The translations under genes were made by a program, and so were the position numbers. The notes beneath the pieces were generated by a model, which saw nothing but the letters and a program-made list of their open reading frames with translations, had not been told where the DNA came from and made no database searches. DNA of 64,000 nucleotides, taken from assembly GCF_021390535.1 (NCBI RefSeq), contig NZ_JAJUXG010000014.1:186001-250000 (forward strand), written 5' to 3'. How positions within the stretch are numbered: position 1 is the first letter of the stretch; each line of letters begins with the position of its first letter. The DNA comes from Dyadobacter sp. CY312 (GTDB lineage Bacteria; Bacteroidota; Bacteroidia; Cytophagales; Spirosomataceae). This document shows positions 18,711 to 29,163 of this stretch, piece by piece.

Positions 18711-18748
18711 AAAAAGGTCATTCCCGGACTTCCGGGAATGCCTTTTTA
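18711..18748 (-). terminator. Terminator after the 1289-residue T9SS cargo gene
   Basis: AAAAAGG-CATTCCCGG and CCGGGAATG-CCTTTTT form a long stem with a 4-nt loop and one bulge. A T-run follows on the minus strand. It lies 40 bp beyond the stop at 18788 and is an evident rho-independent terminator. Confidence 0.8.
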
Positions 18749-18787
18749 CTTACATCATGTGCCAGTATAATATCAACCTGGTTTTAC

Positions 18788-21700
18788 CTACCTGCTAATC
18801 AGTATCTTGTAGGTTGAAATATTACCATTTTTCTCCACAATCCTGACCGTATACAAACCAGTTGGCAAATGTTGAACATTAATACCATCAGCATTAACCT
18901 TCACTGATTCATATACACTTAACCCGCTATTGTTAAGAATCGATAGCTGTTTCACTTCCCCCAGAGTCAGATTCTGTATAAATAACAGATTCGTTACCGG
19001 GTTTGGATAAAGGCTGACCGCTTTTAGGTTGTCAAAATTTACACTTCTGATTCTGCTAAAAGCGAACGTAGCATCGCGGTCAACCATTCTGAGACGGTAG
19101 TAGTTGATACCCTCAACAGGTGTAGTGTGTGTATAGTTGTAGTTATTTAAGCCCTTGCTATCGCCATTGGATTTAACCTCGGCTACCGTTTTCCAGTTCC
19201 TTGCGTCGGCGCTATGTTGAACCTCGAAGGAATCACTGTTTACTTCTTCCGTAGTTGCCCAGTTCAACCTGGCCGACAATCCTTCCTTCTGCACATCAAA
19301 CCCTGTAAGTTTTACGGGTAGAGGAGTACAAGGCAGTGATGGATCTGCTACAGATGTCCTTGTATCCACAAATGCGCCGTATACATCAACATATTGATCG
19401 AGTGCCCCCACAAGAGAGCCAACAGAAATTTTTACTTCATCAAAAGGCAAGGTTGCTGTGAAACCGGGATTGTAGAAGTCTGTAGGTGTTCCAAACCATT
19501 GAACAAGTACACTCAGATCAAACAAAGAACCATCGCTTTGGGATTCCTGCTGCACACCGTCAAGGAAAGTGGTGATGGTGATACCTGTAAACAATCCCCC
19601 GGAAAATATGAACGGGTTTTTCTTAATAGTGAATCCCGCAAAAGTTCCAACAGGATAAGTCGCCGAGGTTGTCGCCACCGCAACAGAGCCAGTCGCCAGG
19701 CCACTTGCAGAGTTGTAAATACGGGCATAGTCAGTCAGACTGCTTGAAACTGCATCCCATGCGTTGTCGACTTTGCAAGCCCCGCAGACAGCACCCGTAA
19801 ATCCGGTATTGGCCGCATCTATCACCGCCGAATTATTAGGATTTGTTAAATAATAAGTAGCACTGCACGGTATAGCTTCAATACAGGAAGTCTGTATATA
19901 AGGACGATAAATTTCAACTGTTCCCAGGTTCACCGAGCCAATTTGGGATATACTCAATTGGATTTCATCGAATGAGGTTTTTGAAATGATCCCTACAATT
20001 TGTCTGTCATCTCCACCAGTGAGGACATCTGACGACGCAGCGGCAAGCAAGGCAGTACCTGTTCCATCCTGGACTTTAACGCCATCGTTCCATAAACTGA
20101 TTGTAATACTTCCGGCAACCGAAGCCGAGAACAGGCTTGAGCTCTTGATATCAAACCCTGCAAATGTTCCAGCCGGATAGGTTGCGATAGCATTTGCGAC
20201 AGATATAGAAGAAGTCGCTGCCGCCCCACCAACCATAATTAACGAAGCGGGCGTGGTTGCTACCGAGTTGACAATATTCTCTGAGTCGTTGATACTACAT
20301 CCTACGCAAAGTGCAGAATTTATTCCTGTATTTTTGGCGTTGACATAAACCGGATAAGTTGGATTGCCAATGGAAGTAAGCACATTACATGTGAGCGGAG
20401 CGTCACAGAATTTTCTGATCACCGCTGCATAGACCCGAACATCTCCAAGGTTAACGCTTGGTCCTTTGGTTAGTTCAAACTTAACACCTGTGAACGGAAG
20501 GCTTGCAAGGAAACCGACCGTCTGACGGCCCGTACCACTCACAATACTGGAAGACAGGGCTACAAGATTACCGGAGGTTGAAAAACTCTCCACTACATCA
20601 CCTGCTGAATTTAAAGTACTTATAGTGATATTATCCAGGAAGCCAACACCTGCAAAATTAGGGTTTTCAATATCGAAACCGGCAAACGTATTGGCAGGAT
20701 AAAGGTTGCCTCCATCCTGAACTGCAATCGAGGCCGTTACAGCGCCCGATGCCAGGGTAGATATGGTCGCAAAGTTGGCGTCATTGTCATCAACAACGTT
20801 ATTCAGATCATTTATCACATTGTTGACCGATGCTCCTGAATTTATACCGGTATGACGTGCATCAGTAAAGACAGGAAAATTGTCTCTTGCCAAAGGTTGT
20901 GTGGTGTTGCACGCATCATCAAAGGTTGGACAGAAGCGTTCGATAACTGCGTTATAAACCCTCACTTCTGAAAAGAGGCTTCCACTCACCACTGTTCCTA
21001 TTGAATAACGCACCTCCGTAAACGGCATCGTCGTTTTAAACCCGATAAGGTATCTTCCTGAACTATTTAAAAAAGTACCACCCAATATACCTCCATCCGA
21101 GAAAGATTCCTGTTCAACCCCATTTGCGTCGTGAGTGGAAATAATATTCCGGACTACACCTGCCGCTGTGGCCACGTTCACATTTTCAATTTCGAAGCCT
21201 ATAAAGGTACCCGAAGGATAACCACCGGTTTGCTGCGATTTTACTCCAATGTAAAGCGAAGAGATACCAGACAGAGTCTGTTCGATTGTGGCATAGTTGT
21301 CGGCATCATTGTCGACGACAGCCTCCTGATTTTGCACACTGCAGTTCAGACAGCCAATTGCTGCCACGTTTGTTGTACTGTATACGGGATAGTTGAGGTT
21401 TGTGCCGTCTCCTTCATGCAGATAAGTTTGCGTATTACAAGCTGCATTGGCGATCGGGTTATCACAAAAGCGTTTGATAACAGGATATTGGACTGTGATC
21501 GTTGAAATAAGGCTCACACCCACGCCCAATACAGAATAACGTATTTCATCAAAATCTACATCCGGAACAAAGCCAACGGTCACAGAGCCGTCCACAGAAA
21601 GTAAAGAGGCTGCTGCTAATTGTCCGGATGTGGCTGTAAACACCAGCTCATCGTTACGATAAGCTGTCAGGCTTCCCAAATCCAACAGGCTTCCACCTAT

Positions 21701-22657
21701 AAGGTTACTCGAAGAAATTTTAAACCCTGCAAACGTACCGGCAGGATATTCTACGTACTCATCTTTTACCCTCACTGTATATGTTAACGCCAGACCAGCG
21801 GTAATAAATGAAGAGACCGTAGCTGTACTGGCATCTTCCAGATTAGTCAGGTCTGTTTGTATTGGCAGTATATTTCCCTGCCAGAAACCTAAACCGGTTC
21901 CGTAGGCATCCAGTCCGGGGCCGATAAGAGGAGTGGCCGTATTGCAGGCGAAGGTACGGGTGTAGCGTTTGAGATAACCCGTTTTAACCTGATAGGTGCT
22001 GTTGGGCGAACCTGAGACAGCTGTGATGTTACTGGATATTGATAATCGGACTTCATCAAATTCTTCATAGGCGTGCATGGAAACTTCCGTAGCGTAACTT
22101 GTGGTTGAGGTCTCCTGCAATACACTTCCTTTATATGTGCTGATGGTAATGGTAGTGGTTCCAAAGCCAGGAAAAAGCCCTCCACTTTGAGTTCTGTCAA
22201 TATGAAAACCAACTTCGTAACCCGTGCTGGCCGTTGTTCTGTAAATGTTACCATCTGTTAATGACACGGTTCCCGATAAGCTACCCGTGCCCGATCTGCT
22301 AAGACTTGCAAAGTCAGTTGTATTGGTATTAGTAATATTACCCGTATTGGTCCAGCTGCTTTGAGGATTTCCTTGTGTTACTGCTGCAGTGACAGTACCA
22401 AAACCGGGACTAACTCCCCCACCGGTGATCCAGCTTGTTTCTGCACCACCAGCAGGAACTTTATCATCCTGTGCATATACAGGTGATAATGATAGCAAAA
22501 CTAAGAAAAGGCTTGAGGAACAAGTGAGGCGCACACCTCTTTTTATATACGTTAACTCTAAATAGCTTTCAATGTGCTTTCGGTAACAGACTTTTTTCGC
22601 TTTCCTTATTTGAAAAGGGTTACTTTGCGGTTCTGATTGTTGTAGTATTCTTTCCAT
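18788..22657 (-). CDS. Giant modular T9SS cargo protein with about six repeated domains
   Basis: 1289 residues. The signal peptide is preceded by an unusually long N-terminal extension (hydrophobic core at about 48-62, ending VYAQ); a later in-frame start cannot be ruled out. About six copies of a 150-170-residue module occupy about 98-1085. Each contains an Asp-rich turn such as DNDADNYATI, a YPAGTFAGFDI motif, a FDEIRYS-like strand, and a Cys pair at the border (KRFCDNP...AACN). The last 200 residues are the FN3-like cassette plus a T9SS tail (VSLYPNPVTNLLFIQ to GLYTVRIVEKNGN). The turn motif resembles discoidin-like folds, so a surface-exposed carbohydrate-binding or adhesive role is inferred. 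The module also occurs twice in the protein at 10295-12067. Confidence 0.85.
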   Translation of the reverse strand: MERILQQSEPQSNPFQIRKAKKVCYRKHIESYLELTYIKRGVRLTCSSSLFLVLLSLSPVYAQDDKVPAGGAETSWITGGGVSPGFGTVTAAVTQGNPQSSWTNTGNITNTNTTDFASLSRSGTGSLSGTVSLTDGNIYRTTASTGYEVGFHIDRTQSGGLFPGFGTTTITISTYKGSVLQETSTTSYATEVSMHAYEEFDEVRLSISSNITAVSGSPNSTYQVKTGYLKRYTRTFACNTATPLIGPGLDAYGTGLGFWQGNILPIQTDLTNLEDASTATVSSFITAGLALTYTVRVKDEYVEYPAGTFAGFKISSSNLIGGSLLDLGSLTAYRNDELVFTATSGQLAAASLLSVDGSVTVGFVPDVDFDEIRYSVLGVGVSLISTITVQYPVIKRFCDNPIANAACNTQTYLHEGDGTNLNYPVYSTTNVAAIGCLNCSVQNQEAVVDNDADNYATIEQTLSGISSLYIGVKSQQTGGYPSGTFIGFEIENVNVATAAGVVRNIISTHDANGVEQESFSDGGILGGTFLNSSGRYLIGFKTTMPFTEVRYSIGTVVSGSLFSEVRVYNAVIERFCPTFDDACNTTQPLARDNFPVFTDARHTGINSGASVNNVINDLNNVVDDNDANFATISTLASGAVTASIAVQDGGNLYPANTFAGFDIENPNFAGVGFLDNITISTLNSAGDVVESFSTSGNLVALSSSIVSGTGRQTVGFLASLPFTGVKFELTKGPSVNLGDVRVYAAVIRKFCDAPLTCNVLTSIGNPTYPVYVNAKNTGINSALCVGCSINDSENIVNSVATTPASLIMVGGAAATSSISVANAIATYPAGTFAGFDIKSSSLFSASVAGSITISLWNDGVKVQDGTGTALLAAASSDVLTGGDDRQIVGIISKTSFDEIQLSISQIGSVNLGTVEIYRPYIQTSCIEAIPCSATYYLTNPNNSAVIDAANTGFTGAVCGACKVDNAWDAVSSSLTDYARIYNSASGLATGSVAVATTSATYPVGTFAGFTIKKNPFIFSGGLFTGITITTFLDGVQQESQSDGSLFDLSVLVQWFGTPTDFYNPGFTATLPFDEVKISVGSLVGALDQYVDVYGAFVDTRTSVADPSLPCTPLPVKLTGFDVQKEGLSARLNWATTEEVNSDSFEVQHSADARNWKTVAEVKSNGDSKGLNNYNYTHTTPVEGINYYRLRMVDRDATFAFSRIRSVNFDNLKAVSLYPNPVTNLLFIQNLTLGEVKQLSILNNSGLSVYESVKVNADGINVQHLPTGLYTVRIVEKNGNISTYKILISR

Positions 22658-23869
22658 CGATTTATTCGTTTGAAATTACTTTAAAGAAATTGCCGTGATT
22701 TTAATTGCCAAGCGATGTCTTCGATAAAAAAGGCTTATCTGCACGTTGAGAGCTCCCTATAACCAAATCCGGTTCTCAGTCTTCGTTTTACATCAGATTA
22801 GTTCATGTCTTTGTATTTTGTTACCTGGTTGTAATTTGGTGGGTTAAGCAACTGATGTTTTTTACTCTTATCTACATACGCAGCCAAAGCTTTGCTTTCG
22901 ATCCGTGTTTACAGACTCCCATTTTCAAGAAAGTACTTTCTTGAAGAGCATGTGCGTTTTAACATTCCTGGTCAAATACCTGGGTCATGGCAAAGCTGAT
23001 ATTGGTAACCACATTATCCAGAGCGCAACATTCTACTCTTCAATTATTTATTGAAAAGACCTTCAAATCAAAAAGGGCATAACACATCAGGGTAATAAAC
23101 CAAGGGACAACATGTCATCCAATCCAGTGTCAGAAAAATTTATGAGTACCTATGATAAAACTACCTTCAGTAAATCAGATTACTTGTGTACAAATAATGA
23201 TAAGAACAACGAAAGACACATCATATGCTTTTGTTAACAAAACATAATGTCATGCAAGAACTGAGTCTTGCTAAAAGTTCAGAAAGCACAATTCAGTCAT
23301 ATTACACTGAATTTCCCCACTAATTAATGGGTTGAGTAGAAGCGGTGCATACTTGCGAAATTTGCAAACAAATTTATATCCCATATTAAATATAAGCTTC
23401 TACAAATCATGGCATAATTACTATACATACAAGGGAAGTCTTCTAAACTCTATTCTAATAGGAAGACAAAACAAAAATACAGATAATTCTATTATTTCAA
23501 AATTTATTGTTAATTAAATTTCTATGTATATAAAATTAAAATATCAGCGTTACAATGATTTTCTCATACATATAGCCATGTTTACCAATCTGTACAATGA
23601 AAGGAGCATGATTGATCACAGAGGCAAAACGAAATCTGAAAAATGTGGACTTCCGGGCTTTGCTAAGAAAAGGCGCTTTGGTCAATAAATCTTACTTAGC
23701 GGCCTTGGGCGCTATAAAATGGCGTCCCCCGGCGTGGTTTCCGAATGTGGGTCAGAAAAGGTGCCTCAATATCATCTATATTTTGTTTCAATAAAATGTT
23801 AACATAGAACCTGATGTCAAGAGCTGAACTGGACAGACCAGGTAACCTGCAAGCTGCTAACCGTTGGAA
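22658..23869. other. AT-rich interval without recognisable genes
   Basis: About 1.2 kb upstream of the giant cargo gene. Short open frames exist (for example 23332-23517 and 23612-23794 on the plus strand), but none shows motifs, ribosome-binding context or composition like the neighbours. The promoter of the 18788-22657 gene must lie in the part near 22660-22900. Confidence 0.4.
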
Positions 23870-24270
23870 TCACTCCAATTTAGATTTTGCAGTTTTTAAA
23901 GATCTTTGCTTATTCGCTAACAGAACATAACATTTACCAGCATTACAACTATCTTTTGACTGTCTGTTTTTCTTCCAAAATAAGGAAATTTTCATTGTGG
24001 AAATAAAACGTAATGCCCGCCGGTCGCGGCTACCAAAAGACAAGCCCGGCGAGGGTTTGCTCTTCATAAGAGAAGGCAGAATTAAGCTGATTACGTCCCT
24101 TTTGTAGCGCCACCTGCCCCGGCGGTATGTCCAAGATCATAACACACTGCTCAAATAATTCATGCAGGCCACCTTCCAGTTCGTTCGCCAAACACGCCGG
24201 ACATACACCTTTCAGCAGGACCGTCGCTTATCGAGGCGATAATTTCGGATTTTGGTTTGGATCGGTTCAT
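23870..24270 (-). pseudogene. Remnant of FtsX/MacB-type ABC transporter permease (N-terminal part)
   Basis: The minus strand starts with MNRSKPKSE at the ATG at 24268-24270. After a shift of frame and a stop it reads LANELEGGLHELFEQCV, then in a further frame RWRYKRDVISLILPSLMKSK. This is the cytoplasmic N-terminal extension found on ABC permeases encoded next to PadR regulators in Cytophagales. The rest of the permease (the four-helix membrane part and MacB-like periplasmic domain) is absent. It starts 26 bp after the end of the PadR pseudogene, the usual operon order. The gene is dead by truncation and frameshifts. Confidence 0.7.
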
Positions 24271-24296
24271 GACCTGGCTATTTTTGGAATGTTATC

Positions 24297-24598
24297 CTAC
24301 ATTTGGTTACGAAGCTGCCTGATTTCTTCCAGCGCCCGGCGTCCCAATGCTGTCACCAGGTAGAGTCTAGTCTTTTACTCCTCCCACCCTGCCCGCCGGT
24401 CGCTCCACCCATTTCGCATTTGACCAGACCTTCTTCTTCAAGCCGGTGCAGGAAAGTATGCACCGCACCCAGATTCACCCAGCGATCTGACTGGTGTTCA
24501 GTTTCATTGACCACAGCTGCTTCATACGCATAGCCAGTCCGGATTGCAACGGCTAGCAACACCACTTCTTCAAATTGACCCAGGTAGGTTCCTTTCAC
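24297..24598 (-). pseudogene. PadR-family regulator broken by a 5-bp insertion
   Basis: The first 70 residues are a typical PadR winged helix (MKGTYLGQFEEVVLLAVAI, LGAVHTFLHRLEEEGLVK, GGRSKRL). The frame then runs into a stop. In another frame the expected continuation YLVTALGRRALEEIRQLRNQ is intact up to the stop at 24297-24299. Removing five bases (GACTC within CTAGACTCTACC) restores RLYLVTALG, so a single small insertion explains the break. Usually such a PadR protein controls the permease gene behind it, here also decayed. Confidence 0.8.
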
Positions 24599-24852
24599 AA
24601 CACTCGTATTAGTTATGTAAATACTTTTGCTGGTTCCTGAAAAGTGATTACAATGCTGTCAGAAGAATTTGACTTTATTTGTTGCTGACCAGCGCTCAAA
24701 AAATTCTTCGATAGTGACCACCATTGGGGAGTTTAGCAGGAAGTAATGAATAATACGAGTCCGGGGAGTTTTGAAATTGCACGTTAAATTTCAACTTCAT
24801 TGTTGAGCACCTCGAATTAGGTTTGAAACATTAAATTCTATCCACTAAAAGC

Positions 24853-24880
24853 AAAACAGGGCCGATTACGGCCCTGTTTT
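24853..24880 (-). terminator. Terminator after the 1072-residue T9SS cargo gene
   Basis: AAAACAGGGCCG and CGGCCCTGTTTT form a 12-bp perfect stem with a 4-nt loop, with T-runs possible on both strands. It lies 75 bp beyond the stop codon at 24955 on the minus strand. Confidence 0.8.
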
Positions 24881-24954
24881 GTGCATCAATAAAATTTAAA
24901 AACAACATCAAATCATTGAAGAACTACAATTTCAGGTAACCACTTGCATTTCAA

Positions 24955-27900
24955 CTAGTGGGCGATTATCACTTTTTTTGACAATATAGTTTCACCGTTA
25001 AAAATCTGTAATATGTAGGTTCCGGTGGCGATCATGTTCACGTCCAGATTGTGCCTACCTTCCTTATAGGGCACCTTTGTGAATCGGTGGACAATCCTGC
25101 CACTTAGATCTAAAAGATTAAACTTAGCTTCTTGCGAACTATTCTTTACTAGCAACACCTGACTGACTGGATTTGGAAATATTTCAACCAGACTCTTATT
25201 TCCCTTTATAACAACACTTCTAATCCGGCTATACGAATACGATCCATCTAAATCTATATTCTTCAAACGATAAAGAAGCTCTCCCGTTTGCAGATCATAA
25301 TCCTTGAAGCTGTACGCACGCAGATCATACGTCGTTTCCTCATTACCCATGGATTTGACAAAACCAATACTAATCCACTGATTTGCGTCTAAGCTCCTTT
25401 CTATGGAGAATCCGCTGGATTTGGATTCGTATGTTGTCTCCCAATCCAGTTGCACATGGTTTTCATGGCTAACCGCAGTAAATCGCGAAAGTGTTACTGG
25501 CAAAGGTTTACAATCTACCACCACATTGATCTGGTTGCTAGCCAGTATACAATCATTGAGGTAGATATTTGAAGAGTAGGTACCGTTATCAGCAGGGAAC
25601 TGAATATCGTTTACAGTTAGCTGATTTGCTGTCTGTCCACTAATGGGGTTACCATCCTTATACCATTGGTAAGTTGCCCCAGGTATCTGGCTTACTGATA
25701 GCATCATAGTATCGCCCGGACAGAACTTTTGAGCAGAGCTGCCTATCGGATAGCTTGTCTCGACTCCGGATGTAGAGCGCTGTGTCCCTGATCCGCATTC
25801 ATCTGTTGCTACCACAATATACTGGATGCTGGCTGAAACGTTATTGAAAATGTAGGAAGCCTGGGGTCCCCCTAGCTGATTTCCATCTGCTACACTATTC
25901 TGAAATAAAGTGTAGGTATAAGTGCCTGACCCCTGAGAGGCAGGTGCCACCAGTGTTGCAGCATTGGGGGAGCCATTACAACCGGCTAACACACGAGCGG
26001 CGGGAATTGTAATGGGCTTAAAGCCCAGATACAGTGTTTTTTCAATCATACGGCAGGAATCCGAGTTTACAAAAGCCTGAACGGTATAAGTCCCCGGTGG
26101 AATTCCGCTTAAAATCCGGGTCGTGGTCATACTTGTCAGATCCGTTGTGAACGTTGAACCAGTGCTCTGAACTGTATTATCAGAATTAATTAATCTCACC
26201 ATCCATGCTCCGGAAAATGGCGTACTGTATACGCTTCCATTGATGTTCACACCTTTATTACTGCTTTTGGAAGTAAATTCCACAGTTCCATTACATTCTA
26301 TGGAGTAATCAAAATCTACATCAAGCAAAGCTTGTTCTGGAATAGAGATTGAAGCTGTTGTAGTTCTGGGACAATCTGTTCCAATAGAATCTACCAGGCG
26401 AAAGCTGTAATCTCCGGCGATCATATTATACAGTAAAGGATCATATATAACATTGTCAGTCCACCCCTCCAATAAAAATGAAGCAGGCAAACCAGCTCCG
26501 GCAGGTTGATTTAATACCTCCACATACACGGGGCGCCCCTCGGTAATGTGGCTCGTATTGTTACCGCCCGGCCAAAACCCTATCGATATTTTGCCCGCAC
26601 ATGCGTTATAATCATTTCGGGCTTCCACTTTTACTTCAAACGGTCTCTGCGTAATAGTTGCAGTTCCCTGGGTTTCACGTACACAATTTTCGTTCAGGCT
26701 GTCTTTAACAGTATATGTATAAGTCCCGAATGGCAGATGGTCAAAACGGACACCTGTGCCATTGTTTATACTCACACCATCAGGAAACGGTTGAGCAGAG
26801 ACAGGACCGTCTGTGATCCTGACTGTGACAAGGCCAACAGATACAACACCTACGTATAAATCCCCCGTACAACTGGTTGCATTCATGACCGAATTTGATT
26901 GAATCAATCCTGTAAAAGCAGGTACATTAATCGTTGAAGTTATGGTGTCTGCGCAAATGGCAAATTTGACCTGGTAGGATTCATCCCTTTTAAGACTGAA
27001 GGTATATCTTTGATCCAGATATGGCAAGGTCTCCCAGTTAGCTCCATTGTCGACAGAAAACGATATATCGGTTTTAAAATAAGGAATTCCCCCTGATACA
27101 AATGGATCTCCATAACTGAAAGCCGGAGTATAAGTAACACTATCGCATTTATCGCTATTATAGTTCTGTAAATTTACCTGCAAGCTACCAGGATTGGCAA
27201 TGGTTTGCTCAAACTCGCTGACCGTACCACACATGTCCTTATAGTATATTTTAACAGATACCGGCCATTGGACAGATGACGGGAATGGCTGAGATGCATC
27301 ATAATTCGCATCCAGCTTGCTGATAACTGTATTGAATCTAAGATACGGAAAAGCACTGTTTACCGTCAGGACCGGAATTGAGTCCACGCTGTTGTCCGGC
27401 CACTTGATCCAGCTCCGCTCAATATTTTGCCCGGAGACTGGTGTTGTATTGTAAAAGCTGTAAGTCATTGCCAACGAATCACAATGAATTCTGGCAACAG
27501 ATGTACCGTTTAGAATTGCAGTTCTGGTTTCCGATTCTACAGTTCTTTCAATAGTTTGATAGTTTCCGCAGTCATCATATACCCGCACGTAATAAGTTCC
27601 GGCGCATAGGTCGTTGAAGATGTTATCGGTCTGTTTAGGACGCACATAGTTTGAAGCAATATCTACCGCATTCAAGCTATTTACCAGTGCAAATTTAGGA
27701 ATCAGAGCCCAGTTCGAAGAGTAGGCATCAGCATAAATATTGCCGTTACAGCAATTAACCGCGGGACTGGGATACGCATCGAAGTTGCTGATTGTACCAC
27801 CAGTTTGATTTACAACATTCGCATACAGCTTGAGTGTGTCACCCGTTCCCGTTGGGCATACTGTTCTGACATACACCTGATACTGTCCACTGACAACGTT

Positions 27901-28173
27901 AGAAAAAGTACTGTCGTCTTGCCATCCCTGCACCTCAACCGCCGATGTAGTGTAAAGTGCAAACTGGTAGATATTGGGGGCAGCTGCGGATGGCGTAATA
28001 CCTGACAACTTAATTTGTCCATTGCCGGGACAGGTTTCGTTGACGATGGCAGTATTACCAATATTTGTCGGTGAGACGCATTGGCCATGGGTTTCTAACA
28101 CCAAAAAAAATAAGAATGCAACTGCGCATAAAGCCAGGCGAACCCGCCATCGAATAGTGGAAATATTTTCCAT
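24955..28173 (-). CDS. Giant T9SS cargo protein with SprB-like repeats and Ig-like domain
   Basis: 1072 residues with a signal peptide (about 1-30, ending THGQ). A long series of beta-rich repeats follows (about 35-770) with periodic GTYTYTV, GTYTVQAF, YYVRVYDDCG and similar strands, in the style of SprB-repeat gliding adhesins. An Ig-like domain follows at about 805-885 (CPGDTMMLSV...YQWYKDGNPISG...NGTYSS). Then comes the shared FN3-like cassette (LPVTLSRFTAVSHENHVQLD to YRLKNIDLDGSYSYSRIRS) and a T9SS tail (VEIFPNPVSQVLLVKN to GTYILQIFNGET). Cysteines are numerous. It is probably a surface adhesin. A TACTTTTG box at 28303-28310 on the minus strand could be its -7 element, without a clear -33. 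Confidence 0.85.
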   Translation of the reverse strand: MENISTIRWRVRLALCAVAFLFFLVLETHGQCVSPTNIGNTAIVNETCPGNGQIKLSGITPSAAAPNIYQFALYTTSAVEVQGWQDDSTFSNVVSGQYQVYVRTVCPTGTGDTLKLYANVVNQTGGTISNFDAYPSPAVNCCNGNIYADAYSSNWALIPKFALVNSLNAVDIASNYVRPKQTDNIFNDLCAGTYYVRVYDDCGNYQTIERTVESETRTAILNGTSVARIHCDSLAMTYSFYNTTPVSGQNIERSWIKWPDNSVDSIPVLTVNSAFPYLRFNTVISKLDANYDASQPFPSSVQWPVSVKIYYKDMCGTVSEFEQTIANPGSLQVNLQNYNSDKCDSVTYTPAFSYGDPFVSGGIPYFKTDISFSVDNGANWETLPYLDQRYTFSLKRDESYQVKFAICADTITSTINVPAFTGLIQSNSVMNATSCTGDLYVGVVSVGLVTVRITDGPVSAQPFPDGVSINNGTGVRFDHLPFGTYTYTVKDSLNENCVRETQGTATITQRPFEVKVEARNDYNACAGKISIGFWPGGNNTSHITEGRPVYVEVLNQPAGAGLPASFLLEGWTDNVIYDPLLYNMIAGDYSFRLVDSIGTDCPRTTTASISIPEQALLDVDFDYSIECNGTVEFTSKSSNKGVNINGSVYSTPFSGAWMVRLINSDNTVQSTGSTFTTDLTSMTTTRILSGIPPGTYTVQAFVNSDSCRMIEKTLYLGFKPITIPAARVLAGCNGSPNAATLVAPASQGSGTYTYTLFQNSVADGNQLGGPQASYIFNNVSASIQYIVVATDECGSGTQRSTSGVETSYPIGSSAQKFCPGDTMMLSVSQIPGATYQWYKDGNPISGQTANQLTVNDIQFPADNGTYSSNIYLNDCILASNQINVVVDCKPLPVTLSRFTAVSHENHVQLDWETTYESKSSGFSIERSLDANQWISIGFVKSMGNEETTYDLRAYSFKDYDLQTGELLYRLKNIDLDGSYSYSRIRSVVIKGNKSLVEIFPNPVSQVLLVKNSSQEAKFNLLDLSGRIVHRFTKVPYKEGRHNLDVNMIATGTYILQIFNGETILSKKVIIAH

Positions 28174-28421
28174 TAATTAGTAGTTTGTTGATGAATAAAT
28201 GAAAATAGAATAATTGCTATTATTATATTAATCAATACTGGTAATTATTCAGAAGACTGAAATTATATAATTGATATAATACTGTAAATCACAAATATTT
28301 CGCAAAAGTATGTTGCCTCCTTTTTAAAAACGGTAACATGCTAAAAAAATATTCTATGATGTATTTTATTACGTAGCTAGTTGACTACATAAGGTTAGGA
28401 AATACCGGACACCTGACCGTC

Positions 28422-28464
28422 AAAAACACGATGCCGCTGGATCTGTAGGTCCAACGGCATCGTG
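28422..28464 (-). terminator. Terminator after the TetR regulator gene
   Basis: CACGATGCCG-C-TGGA and TCCA-A-CGGCATCGTG form a 15-bp stem with one mismatch and an 8-nt loop. On the minus strand the stem is followed directly by TTTTTG (28422-28426). It lies 28 bp beyond the stop at 28492. Confidence 0.82.
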
Positions 28465-28491
28465 CAAACTTTAAAATCTCATAGATCTCTG

Positions 28492-29121
28492 TCAAGATCC
28501 CCCTCTTTCGTAGGCCCAGTCCACGGCTTGTTTAATGGTTCTAATTACCTCCTGCATATCCGCCTCTCTATTAATGTCGATCCCGCAAAATGAGCTTCCG
28601 GTAACCTTGGCGTTCAGAACCATTAGATAAATGCCGGAAACAAATACCGCCGATAAAGCACGGAAATTGATCCCCGAACCTGCAAAATGTTTGTCAGTCA
28701 TTTCAAGAATATCCTCCCCTGCTCTTTCCCGTGAATCAGCTATTGACCTCGAAATATCGTTTGCTTCATTTAATTGCCAGCGAATCATCTGTTGCATTTC
28801 TTTATCCCCATAAAAATAATTCATATGGTTTTCCAGAATATGCTTGATCAATTCTTGCCCCGAATCATCTTTACCTGTTTCAATCATCTTCTCCACATCT
28901 ACCAAAGAAGTTATCCAATAATCCTTTTGAAGCAAATAGGCCTTAAAAAGCTCTTGTACGTTACCGAAATACCGATAAACAAGGGTTTTGCTTACACCAG
29001 CCAAGTTAGCAATCCTTGGAGCACTCAGACCTGTATACCCTTTGCTCATAAAGATTTCACCGGTTGCCTGTATCAATCTTCTTTTCGTTTCTTCTTTGTC
29101 TTTTTTGAAAGGAGTTTCCAT
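28492..29121 (-). CDS. TetR/AcrR family transcriptional regulator
   Basis: 209 residues. The N-terminal HTH is textbook: TKRRLIQATGEIFMSKGYTG then IANLAGVSKTLVYRYFGN, about residues 12-57. A helical ligand domain of unknown specificity follows, with a central QQMIRWQLNEANDISRSIAD segment. No obvious target gene lies next to it; the flanks are a large T9SS cargo gene and a MITE-bearing spacer. A well-formed Bacteroidota promoter lies immediately upstream (29136-29163) and a strong terminator follows, so it is a monocistronic unit and possibly self-regulated. Confidence 0.92.
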   Translation of the reverse strand: METPFKKDKEETKRRLIQATGEIFMSKGYTGLSAPRIANLAGVSKTLVYRYFGNVQELFKAYLLQKDYWITSLVDVEKMIETGKDDSGQELIKHILENHMNYFYGDKEMQQMIRWQLNEANDISRSIADSRERAGEDILEMTDKHFAGSGINFRALSAVFVSGIYLMVLNAKVTGSSFCGIDINREADMQEVIRTIKQAVDWAYERGGS

Positions 29122-29135
29122 CAGTTATTCATTTT

Positions 29136-29163
29136 CAAAGCTAAGGATGTAGTTATTTTTCAA
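29136..29163 (-). promoter_or_regulatory. Bacteroidota-type promoter of the TetR gene
   Basis: On the minus strand TTG (29161-29163) and TAGCTTTG (29136-29143) are separated by 17 bp and match the TTG / TAnnTTTG consensus of the Bacteroidota housekeeping sigma factor. The predicted transcript would start about 10 bp before the ATG at 29121, giving a very short leader. Confidence 0.5.

Noticed and set aside
24700..24740. A fourth MITE end (TTCGATAGTGACCACC)
   Set aside because: Only about 15 bp resemble the left end of the MITE, and no partner end is found within 300 bp.
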